Below are positions 33,874-42,483 of a stretch of DNA of 64,000 nucleotides, one piece after another. The position numbers and the translations under genes are program-made. This DNA is from Pseudomonadota bacterium (GTDB lineage: Bacteria; Pseudomonadota; Gammaproteobacteria; Pseudomonadales; Moraxellaceae): positions 91,759-155,758 of the forward strand of contig JAEWKT010000016.1 of NCBI GenBank assembly GCA_023393635.1, read 5' to 3'. Numbering within the stretch: position 1 is the first letter of the stretch; each line of letters opens with the position of its first letter. The notes under the pieces were generated by a model. That model saw only the letters and a program-made list of their open reading frames with translations. It made no database searches and was not told the DNA's origin.

Positions 33874-34989
33874 TCAGGATTGGGTGCGAATAATTTCTTT
33901 TTGTTTGGCCTCTTCAGCCACCTTCACCTTGGCGCGAACCATGGCTTCAATTTCATTTACCAATTGATTGGTATCAATAAGATGGCTTTTTTCACCATTC
34001 ATATACACCAGCGAGCGTGGACTAGCACCAACCACGCCAATATCGGCCTCTTTGGCTTCACCAGGTCCATTCACCTTACAGCCAATGACCGATACATCCA
34101 TTGGCGTACGAATATCTTCCAAGCGCTCTTCCAAGGCATTCATGACCCGAATCACATCAAATTCCTGCCGTGAGCAACTGGGGCAAGCAATAAAATTAAT
34201 ACCGTTAGAGCGAATATTAAGTGACTTTAAAATATCAAAGCCAATTTTAACTTCATCTTCTGGCTCAGCAGCAAGTGACACACGCAAGGTATCGCCAATG
34301 CCATCTAGCAATAAACCACCCAGTGCAATGGCAGATTTTACCGTGCCTGAGCGATACACACCCGCTTCGGTAACGCCTAAATGAAGTGGGTTATCAATTT
34401 GTTTTGACAGTAAGCGATAGGCATCCAAGGTTAAAAATACGTTAGAGGCTTTAACACTCACTTTAAATTCATGAAAGTTTAAGCGATCTAGAATATCAAT
34501 GTGCCGCATGGCAGATTCTAATAAGGCTTCACCTGTTGGCTCACCATATTTAAGCTGTAAATCTTTTTCCAGCGAGCCTGCATTGACCCCAATGCGCATT
34601 GAAATACCATGATGACGTGCCGCAGCAACCACTTCTCGTATTTTACTTTCCTGCCCAATATTGCCTGGATTTAAGCGCAAGCAATCTGCCCCGTAATCGG
34701 CAACCGCCAGGGCAATTTTATGGTCAAAATGAATATCAGCCACTAATGGCACATCTACTTGGCGACGAATTTGACCAAACGCTTCTGCGGCCTGCATGCT
34801 GGGGACAGAAACCCGCACAATATCTGCACCTGCGTGTACGCATCGATTAATTTGCGCCACCGTAGCGGCAACATCACAGGTTTCAGTGTTGGTCATGGTT
34901 TGCACCGTAATGGGCGCGTCACCACCAACATACACAGAACCGACCCGAATCTTACGGGTAGGACGACGTACAATGGGAGAATGGTGCAT
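33874..34989 (-). CDS. ispG: 4-hydroxy-3-methylbut-2-en-1-yl diphosphate synthase IspG (GcpE)
   Basis: [4Fe-4S] enzyme converting MEcPP to HMBPP in the MEP pathway, the same pathway as IspE in this window. Start at ATG 34989 (MHHSPIVRRPTRKIRVGSVY); the frame extends 18 bp further to a TTG that I discount. 371 residues versus 372 in E. coli. TIM-barrel N-terminus (VQTMTNTETCDV), and the cluster ligands are in FIACPSCSRQEFDV (two Cys) and IGCKVNGPGEAKEAD (third Cys), with the later Glu. It lies between rodZ and hisS as in most gammaproteobacteria. Confidence 0.97.
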   Translation of the reverse strand: MHHSPIVRRPTRKIRVGSVYVGGDAPITVQTMTNTETCDVAATVAQINRCVHAGADIVRVSVPSMQAAEAFGQIRRQVDVPLVADIHFDHKIALAVADYGADCLRLNPGNIGQESKIREVVAAARHHGISMRIGVNAGSLEKDLQLKYGEPTGEALLESAMRHIDILDRLNFHEFKVSVKASNVFLTLDAYRLLSKQIDNPLHLGVTEAGVYRSGTVKSAIALGGLLLDGIGDTLRVSLAAEPEDEVKIGFDILKSLNIRSNGINFIACPSCSRQEFDVIRVMNALEERLEDIRTPMDVSVIGCKVNGPGEAKEADIGVVGASPRSLVYMNGEKSHLIDTNQLVNEIEAMVRAKVKVAEEAKQKEIIRTQS

Positions 34990-35040
34990 AGTGCTTTTAT
35001 TCCACAAACATAACGTGATGAAACGGCAGATTCCCGTGCG

Positions 35041-35838
35041 TTAACGCGACAAACGGAATTCTGCGCGACCATTCACTGTATAAGGTGTTAAGGAAATCTG
35101 CTCTTGATTAAAACTTAAAGTCACTGCAGCCGCATCTTCGAGTCGAATACTAAAGGGGGATTCGCCCTGCAATGTAATGGACTGGGATTGGCGGCCAGTG
35201 GCCAGGTTTTTGCCCGTTGCATCCTTAATGGAAATATCAACTGGACGGCTAAAACTTAAATTAAGCTGATCCTGAACCGAAGCAGTGGTAGTAGGAAGTG
35301 CCAATACAGTAGGTTCATCCTTTTTAGTCTGGCTTAACTCAATACTATCGCTAGTGGTAGATGTGGCTTTACTACTCTGTAATGCACGCACGCCAGCAAT
35401 CAAAGCCCATAAAATGGCAGCGATAACCAGTGCGATCACCACCCACTTTAACCAGCCTAAACGTGCCTTACGGCCACGTTGCAAACGCCCCAGTGCTTTG
35501 AGGGGTGAGTTTTCCAAGGCATGATTGCTAGGCAAGCCTGTATCACTGGTATAAATTTCATCAAAACGATCAATTAATTTGTTAGCGTCTGCACCTAGAT
35601 ACTTAGCATAGCTACGCAAAAACCCCTTGATAAAAGCAGGTTCAGGCAACATTTTATAATCATCAGCTTCAAGTGCAATCAAATGACGTTCTGGTATATG
35701 TAAATCACGTGACACATCACTTAAATCACGTTTTTGTGACAAACGAAGCTGTCGCAAATATTCACCAGGACGCTGGGCATTGGTAAAGCCACCAGATGCG
35801 GTACTTGATGAAGGCTGCTGGTTGCTGTTTATTTCCAT
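35041..35838 (-). CDS. rodZ: RodZ, cell-shape cytoskeletal protein
   Basis: Links MreB to the elongation machinery. 265 residues: a cytoplasmic helix-turn-helix domain (about 25-95, GEYLRQLRLSQKRDLSDVSR with HIPERHLIALEADDY), a basic juxtamembrane stretch (RLQRGRKAR), one membrane segment at about 130-151, a Ser/Thr-rich periplasmic linker and a C-terminal DUF4115 beta domain (about 190-265). Its start overlaps the end of pilW by 10 bp. Shorter than E. coli RodZ (337) because of a shorter linker. Confidence 0.94.
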   Translation of the reverse strand: MEINSNQQPSSSTASGGFTNAQRPGEYLRQLRLSQKRDLSDVSRDLHIPERHLIALEADDYKMLPEPAFIKGFLRSYAKYLGADANKLIDRFDEIYTSDTGLPSNHALENSPLKALGRLQRGRKARLGWLKWVVIALVIAAILWALIAGVRALQSSKATSTTSDSIELSQTKKDEPTVLALPTTTASVQDQLNLSFSRPVDISIKDATGKNLATGRQSQSITLQGESPFSIRLEDAAAVTLSFNQEQISLTPYTVNGRAEFRLSR

Positions 35839-36683
35839 ACTGCCTCAGGGTTTTGTTGCAATTGAAGATACTGCTGATACTCAGTACTGCTTGGATATTG
35901 AGTACGAAGTTGATTAATAAAATTATTCATACGCATATTATCACGTTCTGCGCGTGCGATGCGTATTCCAAGCCACAAAGAGCGTGCGCCCTGTTGTGCA
36001 CCCGTAATGCGCAAATAATCATTGTATAAGCTGCTAGCATCGCGCAATCGATTCTTTTGTAAAAAAATCTCTGCCAGCTCCAAACGCGCAATTAAAGAAT
36101 CACGGTTGGCTTGCAAAGCCTGCTTAAAGGCTTTTTCAGCATTGGCAGTATCATTAATTTGTATATAAGTACGTCCCAGGTTTTCTAGTGCGGCGGAGCG
36201 ACCATCATAGCCCAAGGTAGCGGCAGCCACTTTAAACTGCGCCACTGCTTCGGCATAACGCTTACGGCCACTTAAATACACACCATAATTATTACGAACC
36301 TGGGCATCTGTTGGGTCTAGTGATACGGCACGTTTAAAGTAGGTTTCTGCCTTAACCAGATTAGAAGTACTGCCTTCTTGCTGTAATAGCACGCCCATCA
36401 TATTGTTGGCTTCAACCGATTTGGCATCGGTCACCAAGGCTTCATCTAAATTACGTTTTGCAGCATCTAAATCGCCACTGCGAATATATTCAGCAGCCAA
36501 TGCCGTGCGGGTGGCCACCGCCGCTTTTGGATTGGTCTTTAAAGTCCGTGTTGAGGTCTGACATCCTGCCAGTAACACAGCCGAAAACAACCCAATAACT
36601 AAGCTAACCGCAAAAACCTGTCCTGTATGAGCTGATAATGCGCCACTTTTTTTAAAAATACCTGAAAACTGCTTAACGCTCAC
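35829..36683 (-). CDS. pilW: Type IV pilus biogenesis lipoprotein PilF/PilW
   Basis: Outer-membrane TPR lipoprotein that helps the PilQ secretin assemble. 284 residues. The N-terminal signal sequence is long (about 40 residues) with lipobox LAGC (Cys41). About six TPR units follow: AEYIRSGDLDAAKRNLDEAL, AETYFKRAVSLDPTDAQVRN, YLSGRKRYAEAVAQFKVA and ENLGRTYIQINDTANAEKAF. It sits between rlmN and rodZ, as in Pseudomonas and Acinetobacter. Named pilF in Pseudomonas and pilW in Neisseria. Confidence 0.92.
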   Translation of the reverse strand: MSVKQFSGIFKKSGALSAHTGQVFAVSLVIGLFSAVLLAGCQTSTRTLKTNPKAAVATRTALAAEYIRSGDLDAAKRNLDEALVTDAKSVEANNMMGVLLQQEGSTSNLVKAETYFKRAVSLDPTDAQVRNNYGVYLSGRKRYAEAVAQFKVAAATLGYDGRSAALENLGRTYIQINDTANAEKAFKQALQANRDSLIARLELAEIFLQKNRLRDASSLYNDYLRITGAQQGARSLWLGIRIARAERDNMRMNNFINQLRTQYPSSTEYQQYLQLQQNPEAVWK

Positions 36684-36684
36684 A

Positions 36685-38019
36685 TTAACCTCGTGTTCTT
36701 AGTATTTCATCGGAACGATGGACGGGTTTCCCCTTGCTGTGCTGAACCTTACTTTGCTGCGCCAGGCCTTGCTGCTCAACCACTTTCTTTTGCCAGCGCT
36801 CAGCACGACGGGTACGATCTGCTACCTGCCCTACTAGCTGGCCACAGGCTGCATCGATATCGTCACCACGCGTGATGCGGACAGTGCATACAAAACCCGC
36901 ATCAGACAGTTGCTTCTGGAACGCCATGATACGGTTGCGGCTAGAGCGGCCATAGGGTGCATGTGGAAACGGATTAAATGGAATCAAATTAATTTTACTG
37001 GGCAGATTGCTTAATAGCTGTATTAATTGTTTGGCATGTTCAGGCTTATCATTAACGCCTTCTAACATCACATATTCAATAGTCACATGCTTACGCGCAC
37101 TGTCAATCACCCCATCAGTTGAGATATAGCGGCGCGCGGCAGGAATTAACTCGGCCAGCGGATATTTTTTATTAATGGGTACTAACTCATTACGCAAGGC
37201 ATCGTTAGGTGCATGCAGTGAAATAGCCAGAGCGACATCAATTTCTTCGCTCAAGCGATCAATCATGGGCACAATGCCTGAAGTAGACAATGTCACGCGG
37301 CGCTTGGACATACCATAAGCAAAATCATCAAGCATTAAGCGCATAGACGACACCACTGGTTCAAAATTCAGCAAGGGTTCGCCCATGCCCATCATCACCA
37401 CGTTGGTCACTGTACGCGTGCGCTCACCGACGGGCACGTCTTCCATATAAGACTGATTGGCCACCCAAAGCTGGCCAATAATTTCTGAGGCAGTTAGGTC
37501 ACGCTCAAAGCCCTGTTTGCCCGTACTGCAAAAACTGCAATCTAGCGCACAGCCCACCTGTGAAGAAATACATAAAGTTTTACGTGCGCCAGTTTTGTCA
37601 TCAGCAGGAATAAGCACGGTTTCAACCAGTGAACCTGCGCCATCACCCACGCGAAATACCCATTTTCGCGTGCCATCTTTAGAGAAATTTCTATGTACCA
37701 CTTCAGGTGCCTGAATATAAGCCACCTGTTTTAGTTTTTCACGCAACTTAGCCGCCAAATTGGTCATCTGGTCAAAATCACTCACACCAAACTGATGAAT
37801 CCATTTTAAAACTTGTGTCGCACGAAATTTCTTTTCGCCCAGGCTTTCAAAAAACGCTTCCATTTGCGGACGCGACAAACCCAGCAAATTGGTTTTTTGT
37901 AGGCTTGTTTGCGCTATAGGCAATTCATTAGCGCAAGCATCCACCGCAGCAGGAACTTGTACTGCTAAAGCGTTGTCATTGTTTGCTTGCGCTAATAAAT
38001 CAGTTGTTTTGCTGTGCAT
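36685..38019 (-). CDS. rlmN: Dual-specificity RNA methyltransferase RlmN
   Basis: Radical-SAM enzyme making m2A2503 in 23S rRNA and m2A37 in some tRNAs. 444 residues, longer than E. coli RlmN (384). There are about 40 extra N-terminal residues before NLLGLSRPQMEAFFESLGEK and about 35 extra at the C-terminus (QQGLAQQSKVQHSKGKPVHR). The [4Fe-4S] motif is VGCALDCSFCSTGKQGF (CxxxCxxC). The MGMGEPLLNFEPV segment and the later methyl-carrying Cys region FVCTVRITRGDDIDAACGQL are intact. pilW starts 1 bp after its stop. Confidence 0.95.
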   Translation of the reverse strand: MHSKTTDLLAQANNDNALAVQVPAAVDACANELPIAQTSLQKTNLLGLSRPQMEAFFESLGEKKFRATQVLKWIHQFGVSDFDQMTNLAAKLREKLKQVAYIQAPEVVHRNFSKDGTRKWVFRVGDGAGSLVETVLIPADDKTGARKTLCISSQVGCALDCSFCSTGKQGFERDLTASEIIGQLWVANQSYMEDVPVGERTRTVTNVVMMGMGEPLLNFEPVVSSMRLMLDDFAYGMSKRRVTLSTSGIVPMIDRLSEEIDVALAISLHAPNDALRNELVPINKKYPLAELIPAARRYISTDGVIDSARKHVTIEYVMLEGVNDKPEHAKQLIQLLSNLPSKINLIPFNPFPHAPYGRSSRNRIMAFQKQLSDAGFVCTVRITRGDDIDAACGQLVGQVADRTRRAERWQKKVVEQQGLAQQSKVQHSKGKPVHRSDEILRTRG

Positions 38020-38154
38020 AACCTATCGTCTAAAGTGTGTATTTGCTATTGTTTAGGCAAATACAGAGGTGGTATTAAATAAAGAATACTAAAAAAATAT
38101 GAATTAAAAAACACGCGATAAAATCAAGGCCGTATTAAACTATCATATTGTATA

Positions 38155-38192
38155 AAAAATAAACCAGATAAGCATCATAACACTTATCTGGC
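38155..38192 (-). terminator. Rho-independent terminator after ndk
   Basis: CTTATCTGG (38183-38191) and CCAGATAAG (38164-38172) form a perfect 9-bp stem with a 10-nt loop. On the minus strand it is followed by TTTATTTTTT. It isolates ndk from rlmN. Confidence 0.85.
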
Positions 38193-38208
38193 CTATAAAA
38201 ATGAACGA

Positions 38209-38640
38209 TTAACGCGTGCGTGGGCAGATTTCGTTGTCGTTAAAGAAGTAAGCAATTTCACGGGCAGCAGAAGTAGTAGAGTCTGAACCGTGTGCAGCAT
38301 TTTCATCAATACTGGTTGCAAAGTCAGCGCGAATGGTACCAGGTGCTGCTTCTTTAGGATTGGTTGCGCCCAAAATGTCACGATGCGCCAAAACTGCATT
38401 TTCGCCTTCAAGTACAGACACAACCACTGGACCTGAAGTCATGAAGCTCACTAAATCACCAAAAAAACCACGCTCTTTGTGTTCAGCATAGAAGCCTTCA
38501 GCATCCGCTTGAGACAATTGCTTCATTTTAGTGGCAATAATTTTTAAACCCGCTTTTTCAAAACGGCTGAAAATATCACCAATGTGATTTTTGCTAACGG
38601 CATCTGGTTTAACAATGGATAAAGTACGTTCAATAGCCAT
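38209..38640 (-). CDS. ndk: Nucleoside diphosphate kinase
   Basis: Equilibrates nucleoside di- and triphosphates through a phosphohistidine. 143 residues, the standard length. The N-terminal ERTLSIVKPDAVSKN and the active-site NAAHGSDS with His117 are intact. Start ATG at 38640 with AAGGAG 8-9 bases upstream. The upstream gap to iscX holds hairpin-array copy B; its own terminator lies downstream. The ndk-rlmN-pilW order is conserved in gammaproteobacteria. Confidence 0.97.
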   Translation of the reverse strand: MAIERTLSIVKPDAVSKNHIGDIFSRFEKAGLKIIATKMKQLSQADAEGFYAEHKERGFFGDLVSFMTSGPVVVSVLEGENAVLAHRDILGATNPKEAAPGTIRADFATSIDENAAHGSDSTTSAAREIAYFFNDNEICPRTR

Positions 38641-38688
38641 GACAAGCTCCTTAAAAGACGAACATCAAAAAAAAGATGACGCATTATA

Positions 38689-38855
38689 CCTGAGCGAGGA
38701 TAAGCAAAACATCGTTTTGCCCGAGCGCAAGAGAAAAATCTGTGATTTTTCTGTAGAGGATAAGCAAAACACCAGTTTCTTATTTTACCGAGCACAAGAG
38801 ATGAGGAACACTGTTCCGCCCGAGCGCAAGAGAAAAAATCTACGATTTTTTAGTA
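38689..38855 (+). repeat. Mosaic hairpin array, copy B (between iscX and ndk)
   Basis: Starts with CCTGAGCGAGGATAAGCAA, identical to copy A at 16121. GAGGATAA at 38696-38703 and 38756-38763; CCGAGCGCAAG at 38721-38731 and 38820-38830, with CCGAGCACAAG at 38788-38798. Hairpins: GCAAAAC-atc-GTTTTGC (38704-38720), AGAAAAATC-tgt-GATTTTTCT (38732-38752), GGAAC-act-GTTCC (38805-38817), and AAAAAATC-tac-GATTTTTT (about 38833-38851). Stem sequences differ between modules; linkers are almost constant. Confidence 0.87.
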
Positions 38856-38856
38856 A

Positions 38857-38878
38857 AGTTTTTAGTGAAATAAAAACT
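38857..38878 (-). terminator. Probable terminator of iscX at the edge of hairpin array B
   Basis: AGTTTTTA (38857-38864) pairs with TAAAAACT (38871-38878), 6-nt loop, directly after the iscX stop on the minus strand. The following T-run is short (TTTACT). Confidence 0.5.
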
Positions 38879-38883
38879 GCTGC

Positions 38884-39084
38884 TTAACTGGCCTCATCAA
38901 TCCATGCCATTTGAATTGATTCCAAAATACCCTCATTCGAGCGATTTGGGTCATCCTTAAACTCAGGCAGCTCGCAAATCCAGCGATGCAAATCGGTAAA
39001 ACGCACATATTGCGGATCAACCTCAGGATGGGCTTCATATAGCTCAATGGCGATATCTAAAGTATCTGACCAACGTAAACTCAT
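38884..39084 (-). CDS. iscX: IscX, small Fe-S assembly protein
   Basis: 66-residue acidic protein of the IscX/YfhJ family. RWSDTLDIAIELYEAHPEVD, then VRFTDLHRWICELPEF and NEGILESIQMAWIDEA align with E. coli IscX throughout. IscX binds IscS and iron and modulates cluster assembly according to iron level. In E. coli it ends the isc operon; here it lies alone between ndk and a membrane protein, so the operon link has been lost or lies elsewhere. Start ATG 39084, preceded by AGGAGAATTCAC. Confidence 0.95.
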   Translation of the reverse strand: MSLRWSDTLDIAIELYEAHPEVDPQYVRFTDLHRWICELPEFKDDPNRSNEGILESIQMAWIDEAS

Positions 39085-39212
39085 GTGAATTCTCCTAAAA
39101 ATTCAGTCAATTTTAGCAAATATTAATGCGCCTATGGCAATGATTAGCATTGCATTGCTTGGCAAATGTACATTTCGGATTGCTTGTGGCCGTTTAAGCC
39201 AAAACATTACAG

Positions 39213-39680
39213 TTAAAAAGCAAAAGCCCATAACGGTTGCCACGCACCTGCCAGTAATACCACGGTGCCCCCTACTTCAGCTGCAATCAACGACCACATA
39301 AATAAATGAATTAAAAACCGTGGTAGCGTCATTGGCCCTAAGCGATGTGGGCTACGCAACTGGTTATCAGTGTCTTTTAATGCCCCATGAATCACATAGG
39401 TGCCAATGGCTAACGCAAAATAAATCACGTTGACCATCACCGCCCACCAGTTGACACGGTCAGACCATACTGAAAAATAAGCCAATGCCGCTAATATTAA
39501 TGCAGCACTGGCATAGAGCAATGATGCCCGATGTGCAATATCTACATAGTAAGGGGCGCGCGCCCGTTCACTTTGCATTATGGCAACGTACTTCCAGATC
39601 CCTGTCAACAAACCGATCACTAAAAATATCCCTGCTGCCAGTACTGCAAGTGCTACGGCAGGGCTAATTAACTCACTCAT
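39213..39680 (-). CDS. Small integral membrane protein, four predicted helices
   Basis: Not recognised. 155 residues with four hydrophobic segments at about 8-32 (VALAVLAAGIFLVIGLLTGI), 50-70 (ASLLYASAALILAALAYFSV), 76-96 (WWAVMVNVIYFALAIGTYVI) and 125-148 (LIHLFMWSLIAAEVGGTVVL). Short loops; HGALKDTDNQLRSPHRLG is the most polar stretch, between helices 3 and 4. There are no motifs for a transporter or enzyme. It lies alone between iscX and mscL on the same strand, with gaps of over 100 bp on both sides. Confidence 0.8.
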   Translation of the reverse strand: MSELISPAVALAVLAAGIFLVIGLLTGIWKYVAIMQSERARAPYYVDIAHRASLLYASAALILAALAYFSVWSDRVNWWAVMVNVIYFALAIGTYVIHGALKDTDNQLRSPHRLGPMTLPRFLIHLFMWSLIAAEVGGTVVLLAGAWQPLWAFAF

Positions 39681-39834
39681 ATCCCTATCACATGATTAAA
39701 AACCTGGCATGATGCTAAATAGCCACAACAAATAAGTAAAGCAGAAATATTTATTCGCATTTTTATGCATAAGCCGACGATATTTCAGATGCTGTCTTTA
39801 ATGGCACTAAATTTTTCTGTTTTTAATGCTTAAG

Positions 39835-39912
39835 TTTCTTGCATCAGTTCCGCTTGTACTTCACTCTTCCTCGAAAGAGGCGTTAGGATATATAAGACCC
39901 TGATGCAAGAAA
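39835..39912. repeat. 13-bp perfect inverted repeat enclosing 52 bp, downstream of mscL
   Basis: TTTCTTGCATCAG (39835-39847) and CTGATGCAAGAAA (39900-39912) are exact inverted copies. The enclosed 52 bp contain a nested stem CCTC-gaaa-GAGG (39869-39880). It could be the folded 3' end of the mscL transcript or a small non-autonomous repeat; no T-tract supports a simple terminator. Confidence 0.7.
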
Positions 39913-39928
39913 TATGGATACTGTTTAT

Positions 39929-40375
39929 TTAGGGATTATTAGCTTTTAATTGATCACGAATTTCACGTAACAGTTTGATATCTTCTGGCTCGGGTGCAGG
40001 CTCAGATGTTTTTTCTGGTTCTACTTCATGCAAACGGCGCAGTCGATTAATTAACTTCACCATGATAAATACTACCCACGCTAACAATAGGAAATTGATT
40101 AAAATAGTGAGGAAATTGCCGTAACTAAGCACATTGATCCCCGCTTCCTGTAATTGGGCCATAGAGCTTAAATTATTTGGATTGTCACCCAGTACAATAA
40201 ACCATTGCGAAAAATCGACATCGCCACCAATAATCCACGAAATAAAAGGCATAAAAATATCTTTTACTAATGAATCAATAATTTTACTAAATGCGCCACC
40301 AATGATGACCCCAACGGCCAAGTCAATCATATTGCCTTTAATGGCAAATTCTTTAAATTCTTGCAAAATACTCAT
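39929..40375 (-). CDS. mscL: Large-conductance mechanosensitive channel MscL
   Basis: Homopentameric channel that opens under membrane tension in osmotic downshock. 148 residues: N-terminal amphipathic helix (MSILQEFKEFAIKGNMIDLA), TM1 with the pore-lining DLAVGVIIGGAFSKIIDSLV (about 18-37), a periplasmic loop, TM2 at about 80-102 (FLTILINFLLLAWVVFIMV) and a C-terminal cytoplasmic helix preceded by an acidic Pro/Glu stretch. The first 30 residues are the most conserved part of the family. It forms its own transcription unit. Confidence 0.97.
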   Translation of the reverse strand: MSILQEFKEFAIKGNMIDLAVGVIIGGAFSKIIDSLVKDIFMPFISWIIGGDVDFSQWFIVLGDNPNNLSSMAQLQEAGINVLSYGNFLTILINFLLLAWVVFIMVKLINRLRRLHEVEPEKTSEPAPEPEDIKLLREIRDQLKANNP

Positions 40376-40509
40376 TATAAAAATCTCCAGTTACTCGAAT
40401 TATTACGCAATAAAAAATAGTACCCATCTTCACTATATAAGCATAGGACGAATTAACTCGTGAATTTTACACTGATTTTATAAAACTATTGACCACCTTT
40501 TACTCATGG

Positions 40510-40546
40510 CATAAAAAAACCACCTGCCTACAAATAGACAAGTGGT
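40510..40546 (-). terminator. Terminator of typA
   Basis: On the minus strand ACCACTTGTCTA (40546-40535) pairs with TAGGCAGGTGGT (40530-40519) through ten Watson-Crick and two G-U pairs, 4-nt loop TTTG, then six T residues. Confidence 0.88.
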
Positions 40547-40629
40547 CTTTGTTGACTTTATTAAAATAAAATCCTTCAGCACTACATTGGCTAACAGGTT
40601 TAATTACCAATTAACCCATCACGCAGTAA

Positions 40630-42483
40630 TTACTTGCGGCTAGCGCGTTTACGCTCATTTTCAGTTAAATACTTTTTACGCATACGAATAGATTTTGGAG
40701 TTACCTCAACCAACTCGTCATCCTGAACAAACTCAAGTGCTTGTTCTAGCGTGTATTTAATTGCTGGCGTTAAGGTCAAGGCTTCATCAGTACCACTCGC
40801 ACGCACGTTGGTCAGCTGCTTGGCTTTGGTTGGATTAACCACCATGTCATCGCCACGTGAGTTAATACCCACAATCATGCCTTCATAGACTTCAAGTTGT
40901 GGTTCGGCAAATAAACGGCCACGCTCTTGTAAGAAATATAAGCCATATGCCAAGCAAGTACCGTTGGCCATAGAAATCAATACACCGTTTTGACGCTGTG
41001 AACCTGTATTGCCTTTGGCTGGGCCATAATGTGAGAAGCTTGAGGTCATGATGCCTGTACCAGACGTCATGGTTAGAAACTCAGAACGGAAACCAATCAG
41101 ACCGCGTGAAGGCACGGTTGCTTCAATACGGATACGGCCTTTGCCATCTACTTCCATATTGGTCATTTCGCCGCGACGGTTACCCATTTGCTCCATCACG
41201 CCACCTTGATGCTCTTCTTCCACATCAAAAGTCACGTTCTCATACGGCTCGCTCATCACGCCATCAATTTCTTTCATGATCACTTCAGGACGAGATACAC
41301 CCAGCTCAAAGCCTTCTCGACGCATGTTTTCAATCAGTACTGACAAATGTAACTCGCCACGACCAGATACTTTAAAGCGATCTGGAGAATCAGTGTCTTC
41401 AACGCGCAATGCCACGTTATGAATCAGCTCACGCTCTAGACGCTCACGAATATTACGTGAAGTCACAAACTTGCCTTCGCGGCCAGCAAATGGGGAGTTG
41501 TTGACCTGAAAAGTCATCGATACGGTTGGCTCATCAACAGATAGCGGCGGCAATGCTTCAACATTTTTCGGATCACAAATGGTGTCAGAGATATTTAAGG
41601 CATCAATACCTGTAATACAAACAATATCACCTGCACTCGCGCTATCTACATCGACACGGTCAAGACCATGATAACCCATAATTTTTAAAATACGGCCGTT
41701 ACGTGTCTTACCGTCTTTATCAATCACGGTTACTGGTGTATTGGTTGAAATTGAACCGCGCTGAATACGGCCAATACCAATCACGCCCACAAAACTATTA
41801 TAGTCCAGTGATGAAATTTGCATCTGGAAAGGACCATCGGTATCCACACTTGGTGGCTCAACAATGTCAACAATAGTTTCAAACAATGGCGTCATGTCTG
41901 GTGCCAGTTTATCGACTTCACGGCCAGCAATACCATTAAGGCCAGACGCATAAACTACTGGAAAATCAAGCTGCTCATCGCTAGCACCCAGGTTATCAAA
42001 CAAGTCAAATACCTGATCCATCACCCAATCTGGGCGCGCGCCTGGACGGTCAACTTTATTTAAAATAACAATTGGCTTTAAACCACGCGCAAAGGCTTTT
42101 TGGGTCACAAAGCGAGTTTGTGGCATTGGACCATCTTGTGAGTCAACCAATAGCAACACGCAGTCCACCATGGACATCACGCGCTCTACTTCACCACCGA
42201 AGTCGGCGTGTCCTGGGGTATCTACAATATTAATGCGGTATTCTTGATTAGTCCGTTTATCTAACCATTTAATGGCCGTATTTTTTGCAAGAATAGTAAT
42301 ACCGCGTTCACTTTCTAAGGCGTTAGAATCCATCACACGCTCGATTTCACCTGAACGCTCACCCAGAGCACCAGATTGTTGCAACAGTTTATCAACCAGG
42401 GTGGTTTTACCATGGTCAACGTGCGCAATAATTGCAATATTACGTAAATCTTTTACCGATGAATTACTTACATTAGATGACAT
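40630..42483 (-). CDS. typA: Translational GTPase TypA/BipA
   Basis: EF-G-like ribosome-associated GTPase involved in 50S assembly and in cold or stress growth. 617 residues. G1 AHVDHGKTTLVDKLL (about 20-34), G3 DTPGHADFGGEVERV, G4 NKVDRPGARPDW and G5 YASGLNG are present, followed by beta-barrel, EF-G domain III/V-like and TypA-specific C-terminal domains (GLIGFRSEFLTMTSGTGIM is a family signature). It diverges from the xanthine permease. Its leader carries two small hairpins listed separately. Confidence 0.97.
   Translation of the reverse strand: MSSNVSNSSVKDLRNIAIIAHVDHGKTTLVDKLLQQSGALGERSGEIERVMDSNALESERGITILAKNTAIKWLDKRTNQEYRINIVDTPGHADFGGEVERVMSMVDCVLLLVDSQDGPMPQTRFVTQKAFARGLKPIVILNKVDRPGARPDWVMDQVFDLFDNLGASDEQLDFPVVYASGLNGIAGREVDKLAPDMTPLFETIVDIVEPPSVDTDGPFQMQISSLDYNSFVGVIGIGRIQRGSISTNTPVTVIDKDGKTRNGRILKIMGYHGLDRVDVDSASAGDIVCITGIDALNISDTICDPKNVEALPPLSVDEPTVSMTFQVNNSPFAGREGKFVTSRNIRERLERELIHNVALRVEDTDSPDRFKVSGRGELHLSVLIENMRREGFELGVSRPEVIMKEIDGVMSEPYENVTFDVEEEHQGGVMEQMGNRRGEMTNMEVDGKGRIRIEATVPSRGLIGFRSEFLTMTSGTGIMTSSFSHYGPAKGNTGSQRQNGVLISMANGTCLAYGLYFLQERGRLFAEPQLEVYEGMIVGINSRGDDMVVNPTKAKQLTNVRASGTDEALTLTPAIKYTLEQALEFVQDDELVEVTPKSIRMRKKYLTENERKRASRK

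Noticed and set aside
38591..38887. Plus-strand open frame of 98 codons with Lys/Arg-rich repeats (PERKRK, EDKQN) over the hairpin array
   Set aside because: It is the translation of the repeat linkers; it starts inside ndk on the other strand, has no ribosome binding site, and the same peptide words appear from the non-homologous array A frame at 16110-16301.
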